From positions 1-53,677 of the forward strand of contig JAIDUH010000101.1 of NCBI GenBank assembly GCA_029060285.1: DNA of 53,677 nucleotides, in the 5' to 3' direction. Shown in pieces: positions 18,190 through 26,155 of the stretch. The DNA is from Muribaculaceae bacterium (GTDB lineage Bacteria; Bacteroidota; Bacteroidia; Bacteroidales; Muribaculaceae). The notes beneath the pieces are model-generated. The model searched no databases, had not been told where the DNA came from, and worked only from the letters and a program-made list of their open reading frames with translations. Made by a program: the position numbers and the translations under genes. How positions within the stretch are numbered: position 1 is the stretch's first letter; every line of letters begins with the position of its first letter.

Positions 18190-19086
18190 ATGAAAGGTAT
18201 CGTCTTAGCCGGCGGATCCGGCACTCGTCTCTACCCAATTACGAAGGGTGTTTCTAAGCAACTGCTCCCTATATTTGATAAGCCGATGGTATATTATCCC
18301 ATATCCGCCCTTATGCTTGCCGGGATAAGGGATATACTTATCATCTCAACGCCTCAGGATCTTCCCGGATTCAAGCGGCTTCTCGGTGATGGCTCTGACT
18401 ATGGCATAAACCTCTCATATGCTGAACAGCCCTCCCCCGACGGGCTCGCACAAGCCTTCATAATCGGGAAGGAGTTCATTGGCAATGATTCGGCTTGCCT
18501 TGTGCTTGGCGACAATATCTTCCATGGCGCACGCTTCTCTGAAGTACTTAAGGAGGCAGTCAAGACTGCTGAGCATGAGAATAAAGCTACTGTCTTCGGT
18601 TACTGGGTCAATGATCCGCAAAGATACGGCGTAGCCGAATTCGACAAGGATGGTAACTGCCTTTCAATAGAAGAGAAACCGGAGCATCCAAAGAGCAATT
18701 ATGCAGTGGTAGGTCTTTACTTCTATCCCAACAAAGTGGTCGAAGTAGCCCACAGCATCAAGCCATCAGCAAGAGGTGAGCTTGAGATAACGACTGTAAA
18801 TCAGGAATTCCTGAAGGATGGAGAGCTCAAAGTCCAGACCCTCCCAAGAGGTTTCGCGTGGCTCGATACCGGTACCCATGATTCCTTGTCGGAGGCAAGT
18901 ATCTACGTCGAAGTCCTCGAAAAACGCCAGGGCCTAAAGATAGCTTGTCTCGAAGGTATTGCTTACATGAATGGCTGGATCTCCGCTGACAAGCTCCGCA
19001 ATTTAGCGAAGCCTATGCTCAAGAACCAGTATGGACAGTATTTAATGAAGATAGCTGATGAGCCGTCAATTCAAAGTTTTGATTGA
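18190..19086 (+). CDS. rfbA: glucose-1-phosphate thymidylyltransferase
   Basis: A 298-residue enzyme joining dTTP and glucose-1-phosphate to dTDP-glucose, the first step of dTDP-rhamnose synthesis. The N-terminal nucleotide loop is [20 protein letters not shown]. Further landmarks are [39 protein letters not shown] and [19 protein letters not shown]. Length is standard. It is followed after 78 bases by rfbC. rfbB and rfbD, often in the same cluster, are absent here, so either they are elsewhere or the final sugar differs from rhamnose. Confidence 0.97.
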   Translation: MKGIVLAGGSGTRLYPITKGVSKQLLPIFDKPMVYYPISALMLAGIRDILIISTPQDLPGFKRLLGDGSDYGINLSYAEQPSPDGLAQAFIIGKEFIGNDSACLVLGDNIFHGARFSEVLKEAVKTAEHENKATVFGYWVNDPQRYGVAEFDKDGNCLSIEEKPEHPKSNYAVVGLYFYPNKVVEVAHSIKPSARGELEITTVNQEFLKDGELKVQTLPRGFAWLDTGTHDSLSEASIYVEVLEKRQGLKIACLEGIAYMNGWISADKLRNLAKPMLKNQYGQYLMKIADEPSIQSFD

Positions 19087-19090
19087 AGAT

Positions 19091-19106
19091 GCGGCACAAG
19101 TGCCGC
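19091..19106. other. perfect 7-bp hairpin between rfbA and rfbC
   Basis: GCGGCAC AA GTGCCGC is a perfect inverted repeat with a two-base spacer, 5 bases after the rfbA stop. No T-run follows, so it is unlikely to be an intrinsic terminator. It may stabilise the upstream mRNA end or slow polymerase. Confidence 0.5.
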
Positions 19107-19164
19107 AAGCGGAAAACAAATCGACACACGCCAGTTTCGTAAGACTAAAGTCTGAAAATTAATT

Positions 19165-19740
19165 ATGAATATTATCAAAACAGATATAGAGGGAGTTGTA
19201 ATAATTGAGCCACGCATCTTCAAAGATGCAAGAGGCTACTTTTTCGAAAGCTATAACAAGCAAGTCTTTGACGAAGAAGTCGCCAAGGTAGATTTCTTAC
19301 AGGACAACGAGTCCTGTTCCACTTATGGCGTCATGCGCGGACTCCACTTCCAACGCCCTCCCTTCGCTCAGGCAAAGCTCGTACGTTGCGTCAAAGGCTC
19401 TGTCCTTGACGTTGCCGTTGACATCCGCAAAGGTTCTCCAACCTATGGTCAGCATGTAGCGGTCGAACTCTCTGAGGATAACCATCGCCAATTCTTCATT
19501 CCAAGAGGTTTTGCACATGGCTTTGCAGTTCTGAGCGATATAGCCATCTTCCAATACAAATGCGATAACTACTACCATCCCGAAGCCGATGGTGGCATCT
19601 CCATTCTCGATGCAAGCCTCGGCATAAATTGGAAGATTGATTCTTCACAGGCAATTCTTTCTGAAAAAGATCTTAAACATCCTCTATTGAAGGATTTTGA
19701 CTCGCCATTTGAATTCCGAATGCCCATCAAAGATTATTGA
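19165..19740 (+). CDS. rfbC: dTDP-4-dehydrorhamnose 3,5-epimerase
   Basis: A 191-residue cupin enzyme acting on dTDP-4-keto-6-deoxyglucose in dTDP-rhamnose synthesis. Landmarks: an N-terminal IIEPRIFKDARGYFFESYNK strand pair, the active-site segment VMRGLHFQRPPFAQAKLVRC with the catalytic histidine, VDIRKGSPTYGQH, and PRGFAHGFAVLSD. Length is normal. It is the last gene of the polysaccharide cluster and is followed by a hairpin at 19793-19830. Confidence 0.97.
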   Translation: MNIIKTDIEGVVIIEPRIFKDARGYFFESYNKQVFDEEVAKVDFLQDNESCSTYGVMRGLHFQRPPFAQAKLVRCVKGSVLDVAVDIRKGSPTYGQHVAVELSEDNHRQFFIPRGFAHGFAVLSDIAIFQYKCDNYYHPEADGGISILDASLGINWKIDSSQAILSEKDLKHPLLKDFDSPFEFRMPIKDY

Positions 19741-19765
19741 CATCTCCGAATAATAAGCTTATCTA

Positions 19766-19852
19766 ATGTTGGTAGAATATATAATTATTGCTTTTATCGC
19801 CGCCGGTCTGGCGGCGATTGCTGTTTTTAAGTTTCGGTCTAAACGTGAATAG
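19766..19852 (+). CDS. possible 28-aa membrane peptide
   Basis: A tiny ATG-to-stop frame giving one transmembrane segment (IIIAFIAAGLAAIAVFKF) and a basic tail. The IAAGLAAIA part is encoded by the hairpin described separately, and the same peptide segment can be read in frame near 23900. It may be a decayed member of the tiny Bacteroidales proteins often found beside surface polysaccharide clusters, or simply the coding shadow of a terminator. Confidence 0.25.
   Translation: MLVEYIIIAFIAAGLAAIAVFKFRSKRE
19793..19830 (+). terminator. GC-rich hairpin, copy 1
   Basis: ATCGCCGCC GGTCT GGCGGCGAT is a perfect 9-bp stem, followed by TGCTGTTTTT. It lies about 50 bases after rfbC and would end the polysaccharide operon. 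A second copy differing at two positions lies at 23901-23937, beyond the next three genes. Confidence 0.6.
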
Positions 19853-19863
19853 ATGGCTCTGCT

Positions 19864-19926
19864 ATGGTAAAGAAGATGTCCGAAACAGCCTTGAAAATTG
19901 TTAAATGGATAGGAATTTGTTCTTGA
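19864..19926 (+). CDS. possible 20-aa peptide
   Basis: A short frame starting ATG 19864 that encodes MVKKMSETALKIVKWIGICS. The KIVKWIG pattern recalls the start of tiny membrane proteins in Bacteroidales, but here it stops after 20 residues. Likely a remnant; shown because it lies between two clusters beside the 38-base repeat. Confidence 0.15.
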   Translation: MVKKMSETALKIVKWIGICS

Positions 19927-19978
19927 CTAAGTATTTTCATTAAAATAACAATCATTACCACTAACAAATAATTTGAAT

Positions 19979-21475
19979 ATGGATTTTATAGATTACTATA
20001 TCAATAAACCGGGAAGATTGATTACTTTTGCCTTAGAAAGGGATATGAAATTCTATAATGTGCTTACTATTATAGAAGCATACCCCGAAGGTATGCCTGT
20101 TGATCGTCAATTTGCTCCCAACATCAATGCCCATGCCTTTTGCGCCAGAACCAAAGCTCCAGGGAAAAAGGATAAGGTTTATCTTGGTATCGAAGAAATC
20201 ATTGTATCTAAGAATCTGTTGACTGATCCGCAGAATCACAGTGTATTTAATGGTGTCAACATATATAATTTAACTCAGGATTTCCAATCCTTTTATACGG
20301 ATTGGATCCAATTGCCTGACAGTTCTTCTGAAATTGCTTCGTTGCTTCCTTCGAGAATGACTTCCGTCAAGGCACACATCTGGAAACCGACAGAGATTCC
20401 CAAAGATGAGATGGAAATTCTTATGAATGCGAAGATTTCCTCTCAATTGCGTGAGCTTTCACAAGGTAATCTCGGCTATGATATAACTAAATACCATAGC
20501 TTATATGGAAGTTACATTACGGCATGCTACACTCCTATATATAGAAATCTTAGATTCAAAGCCAACTCCGACAAAACCGGACTTTACTGCCGTATAGATT
20601 ACCGAACAGCAGATCATCCCATACTTAAGTTTAAAATCCAAACGCATACGCGTGAAAATACTCCGTTGGAGACAAAGAATTTTGAATCCTCAGGTGAGTT
20701 CCTTAATCTGTTTAAATTCGACCATTCGTTCCATCATATAGATATTTCGGTAACTGATGACTTCGATAACACAATAGATCATTATGAATCAATGAATTTC
20801 ATAAGTTCAATTCATTTTACACCCAGTATCAAGACAAAGGATGTGAAGTATATTGATGAAAACGGTAATTCTAAGATAGTGGAGAAATTTGTAGAAGATT
20901 CAACTACTATTATTGGTAAAGAAGAGACTATAGCTTCTCTCTTCAACTCATCGCCTGAGTTCACGTACGAACAGTTTGAGAAATCGCTTGATTTCATTTT
21001 CTTCGACGGTGACAAGAATGACATTGACAAGAATGTGAAGAGAGCCAAGGAATGCATATTGAAAATATTGAACGGTGCTCACAAGACCTGCTACATCTGC
21101 GATATTTTTTTCAGTGCAGCAACCTTTACGACTTTTCTTCTTGATCTCATAAACCTCAATACCAATGTCAGAATCATCTCAAGCAAAGAAAATCTCAATA
21201 AAGATGATCAGAAAAAGCTGCACGACTTAATCAAAAAGTCTAATGAAGAAGTGGGGCACAATATAGAATGCCGCCTGCTGAGGGGAGATAAGGCTGCTCT
21301 TCACGACCGCATCATTGTGGCGGATGATAACGTCTGGATGATAGGTTGCTCTCTTGATGAATTCGGAGTGAGAGCAACTTCCCTCATCCGAGTGCCTGCC
21401 AAATACGCACCCAAGATAATCTCAGGGGTAGAGAAATGGTGGAATGATGATAACTTTACGGAGAAACTGGCATGA
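19979..21475 (+). CDS. VPA1262-like protein with PLD-type C-terminal domain
   Basis: A 498-residue protein from ATG 19979. The first 300 residues are mixed alpha/beta with no motif I know by catalytic function, but the overall pattern fits what is annotated as VPA1262 family N-terminal region. The last 180 residues look phospholipase D-like: TCYICDIFFSAATFTTFLL (D plus FF strand), a strand NVRIISS, then H442-D-R444-xxxx-D449 with DDNVWMIGCSLDEFG after it. This is the HxK(x)4D motif with arginine in place of lysine, common in PLD-like proteins of mobile and defence loci. Only one HKD-like motif is visible, so a dimer or partner would complete the site. It overlaps the next gene by 4 bases. Confidence 0.65.
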   Translation: MDFIDYYINKPGRLITFALERDMKFYNVLTIIEAYPEGMPVDRQFAPNINAHAFCARTKAPGKKDKVYLGIEEIIVSKNLLTDPQNHSVFNGVNIYNLTQDFQSFYTDWIQLPDSSSEIASLLPSRMTSVKAHIWKPTEIPKDEMEILMNAKISSQLRELSQGNLGYDITKYHSLYGSYITACYTPIYRNLRFKANSDKTGLYCRIDYRTADHPILKFKIQTHTRENTPLETKNFESSGEFLNLFKFDHSFHHIDISVTDDFDNTIDHYESMNFISSIHFTPSIKTKDVKYIDENGNSKIVEKFVEDSTTIIGKEETIASLFNSSPEFTYEQFEKSLDFIFFDGDKNDIDKNVKRAKECILKILNGAHKTCYICDIFFSAATFTTFLLDLINLNTNVRIISSKENLNKDDQKKLHDLIKKSNEEVGHNIECRLLRGDKAALHDRIIVADDNVWMIGCSLDEFGVRATSLIRVPAKYAPKIISGVEKWWNDDNFTEKLA

Positions 21476-22092
21476 ACACGTCTAATAAGATTCAGCTTCC
21501 AAACACATCAAAAAAGGTAAGCGGAGACCCAACTATAAAAACTGGAACAAACTATACAATTTTCGATCCTTCAGCCAGACCAGATAAATTCTTCAAACCT
21601 TCACTCATTGGAGCAAAGCTGCTAAAAGGACGAAAGAAAATTATTATTTGGGATCCTCATTTCTCACCCGATAAGGATCATGAATTCTTTTCGTTTGTGG
21701 ATCAGGAAGATGCCCATATAGAAATTCTTACCACATTCAATAATAATAATGGTATATGCAAAAGTCAAGTTGAGACTTTAGCAGATAACATTTGCGAGGT
21801 GTTGAATAAAAATATAGAGACCTATACTCTCCTCATGCAGGGGATTAAGTATGATGAAATGACGGATCTACGTTCCTATAGAATATTCCTCTGGCATGAT
21901 AGGTTCATGATCCTGGACGATGACTTCTATCTAATGGGAACTTCAATGTCAAGCCAGCTAACAGGCAACAAACTTTTTGGTATTTATAAGGTTGAGGATC
22001 CAACTGATAAGGATATAATTGGAGAATTGTATCAAAAGTACAGTCAGTTTTCCCAAAATAAAAAAAATGGCTTTACCCTAAAAAGAGAATAA
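21472..22092 (+). CDS. small PLD-like protein
   Basis: A 206-residue protein whose ATG overlaps the stop of the preceding gene (ATGA). It contains KIIIWDPHFSPDKDHEFFSF, matching the first strand and aspartate of PLD-like domains, and H142-D-R144-xxxx-D149 followed by DDDFYLMGTSMSSQLTGNK. It therefore carries the same HDR(x)4D variant motif as its neighbour, again once only. The pair may form a heteromeric two-motif active site cutting nucleic acid or a phosphodiester. The N-terminal 30 residues are polar and disordered. The third gene starts one base after its stop. Confidence 0.65.
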   Translation: MNTSNKIQLPNTSKKVSGDPTIKTGTNYTIFDPSARPDKFFKPSLIGAKLLKGRKKIIIWDPHFSPDKDHEFFSFVDQEDAHIEILTTFNNNNGICKSQVETLADNICEVLNKNIETYTLLMQGIKYDEMTDLRSYRIFLWHDRFMILDDDFYLMGTSMSSQLTGNKLFGIYKVEDPTDKDIIGELYQKYSQFSQNKKNGFTLKRE

Positions 22093-22093
22093 T

Positions 22094-23857
22094 ATGATTT
22101 CTACAGAATACATTAAGAACCTCTATTTCACTTGCTCCGACTATTTTCTATCGAAATTCCTAAATACACTGAAATATATAGAAAATCTATTTGATAATGA
22201 CTATGAGCACGGCAGTGACACCATTAAAGGTATTGATTCTCTTGCAAACGATATATGTACTGGAAAAATATCCCCGAAAACTATTACTCATGAATATGTG
22301 GGAAACTTCTTTTCTGAGGAAGACTACATGAAGCAGGAATGCATATACTCAGCTATCTTCTATAGGGCAGGCAAGATTATGTCTTCCTGCCCCAACCGGC
22401 TCACACTTGAAAAGATCGGACGACTCTACGAAAAGATGCAATCCCCTTTCTTCTGGGGATTTGAATTGCTGAAAGAAGACATCGGTTCTCTCCTTGATGA
22501 ACTTGAAACTAAATTTAATGATATCATACTGGAAAAATCCAGAACAATGTCGTATTCAAACGCTTCATTTAAAGAGGAATTGATGGCCCTCGGGAAGCTT
22601 ACACCAGAGGAATCTCTCGATAAGATAAACATGTATAATGATGGGGAATATGTGACATTGCCTTCATGCGTGCATGGCATAGCATATATATGCAAACTCT
22701 ATGACTACTCGGATGAATGGTTAAGACTTTATGATATACTGAGACTGTTCCCCCTCAAGGGTGCATTGCTATATGGGCTTGCTACTCCGGAAGGCTGCCT
22801 GAGGGTTGCCGAAAGACAGTCTGGAAAGAATTCGGACAAGATCGACATGACCCTGCTTCAGAACATTTTCTTTCTGAAATCGTGCGACTGTATGGAGAAT
22901 CTTTCAAGGAATTCAGAAAGCCGACATCTGACAGAGAAGCAGAGACAGAAGTCTCAAGATCTGATGAATGACTTTCAAGTCCAGCAACGTGGAGTAGCAG
23001 AAAAATTCATCGATTTTTGCTGGAACACTCTCGGAATCGAAAAGACTGTAACATGGATTGTCGACCTCTATAAAAGATATAATGAAGAGAATAGGTTTAC
23101 CCATTTTCAATGTCTCACGGCCAACCTCCTCAATTCTATTCTGAAGGGTAAGATAGAGAATATTGATCCTAAATTACTGTCGTCGTCAAATTACGAGAAT
23201 CTACTTTTCTATCTTTCCTCTTTGGATAAAAAAAACACAGAGATTGACGGCAGTTTGATAGCCTCATTGATGAAAGTGACGTATTCTGGCTTTTTCCAGA
23301 TGCCTGAGACCAATGAAGAAGGATTTGAGAAGTTAAGGGGAGTATACACGCATCTTAGTGGAGACAGCAAAGAGACCTGGGCTAAGGTGTGCACATTCCG
23401 ACACGCAACCGAAGGCTTTAAGGTGGATGATGATGACAGATATCATACTGTCAACGGAGATGTTTTCTGGCTATCTGTGCTATTACTGCAGCTTGAATCG
23501 ACAGCAGATAAAGAAAATCTACGATTTCTTGCAGAGCTTGCACTTGAATCGGCATCCAACTCATTGGATAGGGGAAATTTCTTCATCTCGCTCTATATTG
23601 CGGAATTGATAGTCTCCCAGGTAATACCTGAATACAAGGATTGGTTTGAGCTAAAACTTATAAATGAATACTGTGATCTTGTAGAGGTGTTGAGAATCAT
23701 ATCCGGTAACAATGGAGCCTTCTCAGACAAAGTCAAAGCAGCTTTAAAGAGAAGAGTTGACAGAGAATGGAAGCTTGAAAAAGAGATCAAAGGAAGCTAC
23801 AATAAGGAGATGCTGGAATTTCTTGATGAATTCCTTCATCGCTCACATATTATTTGA
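22094..23857 (+). CDS. 587-aa helical protein of unknown family
   Basis: A large, almost entirely alpha-helical soluble protein without signal peptide or membrane segments. It has many tyrosine, leucine and aspartate residues. I found no Walker, protease or nuclease motif. A pair of cysteines (FLKSCDCMENL) lies near residues 265-275. The helices recur in a way that could be a solenoid or scaffold, as in sensor subunits, but this is a guess. It begins 1 base after the small PLD-like gene, so the three genes are one transcription unit. An inverted repeat (TAATCCTA/TAGGATTA, 23859-23881) follows the stop. Confidence 0.7.
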   Translation: MISTEYIKNLYFTCSDYFLSKFLNTLKYIENLFDNDYEHGSDTIKGIDSLANDICTGKISPKTITHEYVGNFFSEEDYMKQECIYSAIFYRAGKIMSSCPNRLTLEKIGRLYEKMQSPFFWGFELLKEDIGSLLDELETKFNDIILEKSRTMSYSNASFKEELMALGKLTPEESLDKINMYNDGEYVTLPSCVHGIAYICKLYDYSDEWLRLYDILRLFPLKGALLYGLATPEGCLRVAERQSGKNSDKIDMTLLQNIFFLKSCDCMENLSRNSESRHLTEKQRQKSQDLMNDFQVQQRGVAEKFIDFCWNTLGIEKTVTWIVDLYKRYNEENRFTHFQCLTANLLNSILKGKIENIDPKLLSSSNYENLLFYLSSLDKKNTEIDGSLIASLMKVTYSGFFQMPETNEEGFEKLRGVYTHLSGDSKETWAKVCTFRHATEGFKVDDDDRYHTVNGDVFWLSVLLLQLESTADKENLRFLAELALESASNSLDRGNFFISLYIAELIVSQVIPEYKDWFELKLINEYCDLVEVLRIISGNNGAFSDKVKAALKRRVDREWKLEKEIKGSYNKEMLEFLDEFLHRSHII

Positions 23858-23900
23858 CTAATCCTACGTAACATAGGATTATGAATGATGTTAAATTGGA

Positions 23901-23937
23901 TTTATCGCCGCCGGTTTGGCGGCGATTGCTGTTTTAA
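23901..23937 (+). terminator. GC-rich hairpin, copy 2
   Basis: ATCGCCGCC GGTTT GGCGGCGAT followed by TGCTGTTTT, nearly identical to 19793-19830. It lies 44 bases after the last gene of the PLD cassette and between convergent genes, so termination is a reasonable role. Confidence 0.6.
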
Positions 23938-24059
23938 CGTGGAAAAGGGGGAGATTTTGACTTATTTTTTGGGACAGATTATTAAAAGGAATGGGGGTTA
24001 TTGGCGAGGGGATGCTTTAGATTGGGGCTTGAATGGAAAGGAATATGGGACGTAATTTA

Positions 24060-25196
24060 TCAAATATCCCGGATGTTCAAGAGAAGGGGGGCGGAAGTAG
24101 GACCATCGTAAATGACAGTGCGTTGTGAAACATCGGGTATCAATTCTGACACATACTTCATATTAGTCATGAATTCGGGCTTGAACGTGCTACCTGCCTT
24201 GATCTCGTAGATATTCAGTCCGTCACGATTCCTTACCATTACGTCAACCTCCTTGCCTGAGCGCTCCCGATAGAAGTTGACATTAGGTAATCTTGCCTGA
24301 TTATACTGATTCTTTATCAACTCTGAGACTGCCATATTCTCAAATATTGCTCCCCTTATAGTGCTTGATTGATACTGTTGTTCGCTTTCTATCCCGAGCA
24401 AGTAGCATAGAAGCCCCGTATCATAGAAATATACTTTGGGCATCTTGGTTAATTGCTTTGGAATATTCGCAAAGTATGGGTGCAGGGTAAAGGTGATATA
24501 GGAGGCATCAAGTATCGAAAGCCATTCGGTAATAGTTGGAGCTGAGACCCCAGCTTCCTTTGCTATCTGCGATGCGTTGAATTCGCTTCCAACACGTGCG
24601 GCCAGCAAGCGGACGAATGTGTCGAAACGCATAATGTTTTTTAGCTTCATCAGATCTCTCACGTCTCGTTCGACATATGTGGTATAATAATTGGGATAGA
24701 ATATTTCTTCGGGAATTCCGTTTACGAGGATACCGGGGTATTGTCCGCGTGAGAGTAGCTTCCATGTGAGTACAGATTTTTCCTGTTCCGTCATTTCCTT
24801 CAACGAGAAAGGAAGAAGGGTAAACAGGGCAACTCTTCCGGCAAGAGACTGAGTCATACGATGCAGCAGACTGAAGTTTGAGCTTCCGGTAAGAATGAAA
24901 CGTTTTTCCGAATCCTCGTCGACCCTTACCTGAATCATCGAAAGGAGTTCCGGTACATTCTGCACTTCATCAATAATAGCTCTATTTCCAAGAGAATCTA
25001 TGAATCCGGTAGGATCTTCAATGGCTCTTCCTCGAATAGAAAAATCTTCAAGATTGACATATTTGAAATCAGGGAATAGATGACGGCAAAGAGATGTCTT
25101 GCCTGACTGGCGTGGTCCTGTTATAGTAGTGACAGGATAATATTTCTGTACATCAAGTATCTTATCGGATATTTCCCTTCTTACATATTTGGGCAT
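24060..25196 (-). CDS. ATP-binding protein with DUF4143
   Basis: A 378-residue protein of the AAA_14/DUF4143 family, very common in Bacteroidales. Walker A is ITGPRQSGKTSLCRHLF near residue 25. Walker B is RAIIDEVQ, followed by the sensor LTGSSNF. The middle has a winged-helix-like SQIAKEAGVSAPTITEWLSI. The C-terminal DUF4143 shows KVYFYDTGLLCYLLG and FYRERSGKEVDVMV...YEIKAG, resembling a PD-(D/E)xK nuclease core. The biological role of the family is unsettled; some copies behave as accessory or mobile genes. It is transcribed toward the PLD cassette and has its own promoter. Confidence 0.9.
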   Translation of the reverse strand: MPKYVRREISDKILDVQKYYPVTTITGPRQSGKTSLCRHLFPDFKYVNLEDFSIRGRAIEDPTGFIDSLGNRAIIDEVQNVPELLSMIQVRVDEDSEKRFILTGSSNFSLLHRMTQSLAGRVALFTLLPFSLKEMTEQEKSVLTWKLLSRGQYPGILVNGIPEEIFYPNYYTTYVERDVRDLMKLKNIMRFDTFVRLLAARVGSEFNASQIAKEAGVSAPTITEWLSILDASYITFTLHPYFANIPKQLTKMPKVYFYDTGLLCYLLGIESEQQYQSSTIRGAIFENMAVSELIKNQYNQARLPNVNFYRERSGKEVDVMVRNRDGLNIYEIKAGSTFKPEFMTNMKYVSELIPDVSQRTVIYDGPTSAPLLLNIRDI

Positions 25197-25231
25197 ACTT
25201 TAAAAATTTAAAAGTTCTACTTTTAATTTTG

Positions 25232-25262
25232 CAAAGTTAACAATTAGATCTTATATTTGCAA
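25232..25262 (-). promoter_or_regulatory. promoter of the DUF4143 ATPase
   Basis: On the minus strand TTG (rc of 25260-25262), a 20-base spacer and TAACTTTG (rc of 25232-25239) form a textbook Bacteroidota -33/-7 pair, about 35 bases upstream of the start. Confidence 0.75.
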
Positions 25263-25351
25263 TACTAAGCCATTAAATATTTCTGATTTCGTTGTCGGAG
25301 TGCAAGTAGATTATACAAAATTAGCGGCTGTACGCCGAAGGACGCACGCGG

Positions 25352-25379
25352 ATTGTGCTCACTGCGTTCGCACCACAAT
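25352..25379. repeat. dispersed repeat copy
   Basis: ATTGTGCTCACTGCGTTCGC plus ACCACAAT is the reverse complement of the end of the tandem repeat unit at 346-748. It sits downstream of nadD, where it creates spurious open frames. Confidence 0.7.
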
Positions 25380-25421
25380 TCGTTACTTTGGGGATTTATT
25401 GGGGAGGCTTGTGGTGAGGAT

Positions 25422-26039
25422 TTAGAGTGGGGATTGGTAAAGACTGTGGATGTGGATGTAGGTTGAGACTTTTTGATTAAGTGGCAGGGATGAAGAGGCA
25501 TGTTTCAAATCGGGCTGCTGTGACGCTAAGAGATGGCGGATTTGGGTGGAGGAGATGGGCATTTTGGGGGCATTGTCGAGGATGGTGACGTTTTGGGTGT
25601 TGTATGTTGGGTTTTGGGTTGATGGGATAATGGATTCGTTGGGGCGGGGATAGATGATGATACTGAATTCTTTGAGGATTTCGTCGGGATTCTTCCACTT
25701 GTCGAAGTCTGCCCAGTTGTCACCGCCTATGATAAGGCGGAAGTCATGGTCGGGATAGGATTTTTTTAGTTCGGTTAGAGTCTTATAGGTGTAGGATGGT
25801 ATGGGAAGATGGAATTCAAAGTCGCTTACGCGGATGCCGGGAATGCCTTCGACGGCGAGCCGCGCCATCTCGAGGCGCTGCTCATTGGTGGCGACGTAAC
25901 CTTGCGGCTTGAGTGGATTCAAGGGGGAAACCATCAGCCAGACTTCGTCTAAGTCGGTGTGGTCAAGGACGTATTTTGCCAAGTTTGCGTGGCCCTCGTG
26001 GATGGGGTCGAAAGAGCCACCGAAGATGCCGATATTCAT
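25422..26039 (-). CDS. nadD: nicotinate-nucleotide adenylyltransferase
   Basis: A 205-residue enzyme transferring AMP from ATP to nicotinate mononucleotide in NAD synthesis. The N-terminal GIFGGSFDPIHEGHANLAKY holds the (H/T)xGH nucleotidyl-transfer motif, and MVSPLNPLKPQ follows. RLIIGGDNWADFDKWKNP and the C-terminal STQIRHLLA (the ISSTxIR signature) complete the family pattern. Length is normal. It is flanked on both sides by copies of the dispersed GTGCTCA...CACCACAAT repeat. Confidence 0.95.
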   Translation of the reverse strand: MNIGIFGGSFDPIHEGHANLAKYVLDHTDLDEVWLMVSPLNPLKPQGYVATNEQRLEMARLAVEGIPGIRVSDFEFHLPIPSYTYKTLTELKKSYPDHDFRLIIGGDNWADFDKWKNPDEILKEFSIIIYPRPNESIIPSTQNPTYNTQNVTILDNAPKMPISSTQIRHLLASQQPDLKHASSSLPLNQKVSTYIHIHSLYQSPL

Positions 26040-26083
26040 CTAATATAATTAGGGATGGAGAATTTAAATTTTGTATGGATTTT

Positions 26084-26110
26084 TTGTGCTCATTTCGTTC
26101 GCACCACAAT
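26084..26110. repeat. dispersed repeat copy, diverged
   Basis: TTGTGCTCATTTCGTTCGCA plus CCACAAT resembles the copy at 25352-25379 with two changes. It lies in the short gap between nadD and the flavin reductase gene. Confidence 0.6.
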
Positions 26111-26155
26111 CCCTTCTTTTCGGATTCAGCTACTAGGATCGGGCTGATTGCTTCC

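Noticed and set aside
24060-25196. DUF4143 ATPase as a fourth part of the PLD cassette
   Set aside because: It is on the opposite strand with its own promoter and is separated by terminator-like hairpins; the family is scattered singly in Bacteroidales genomes.
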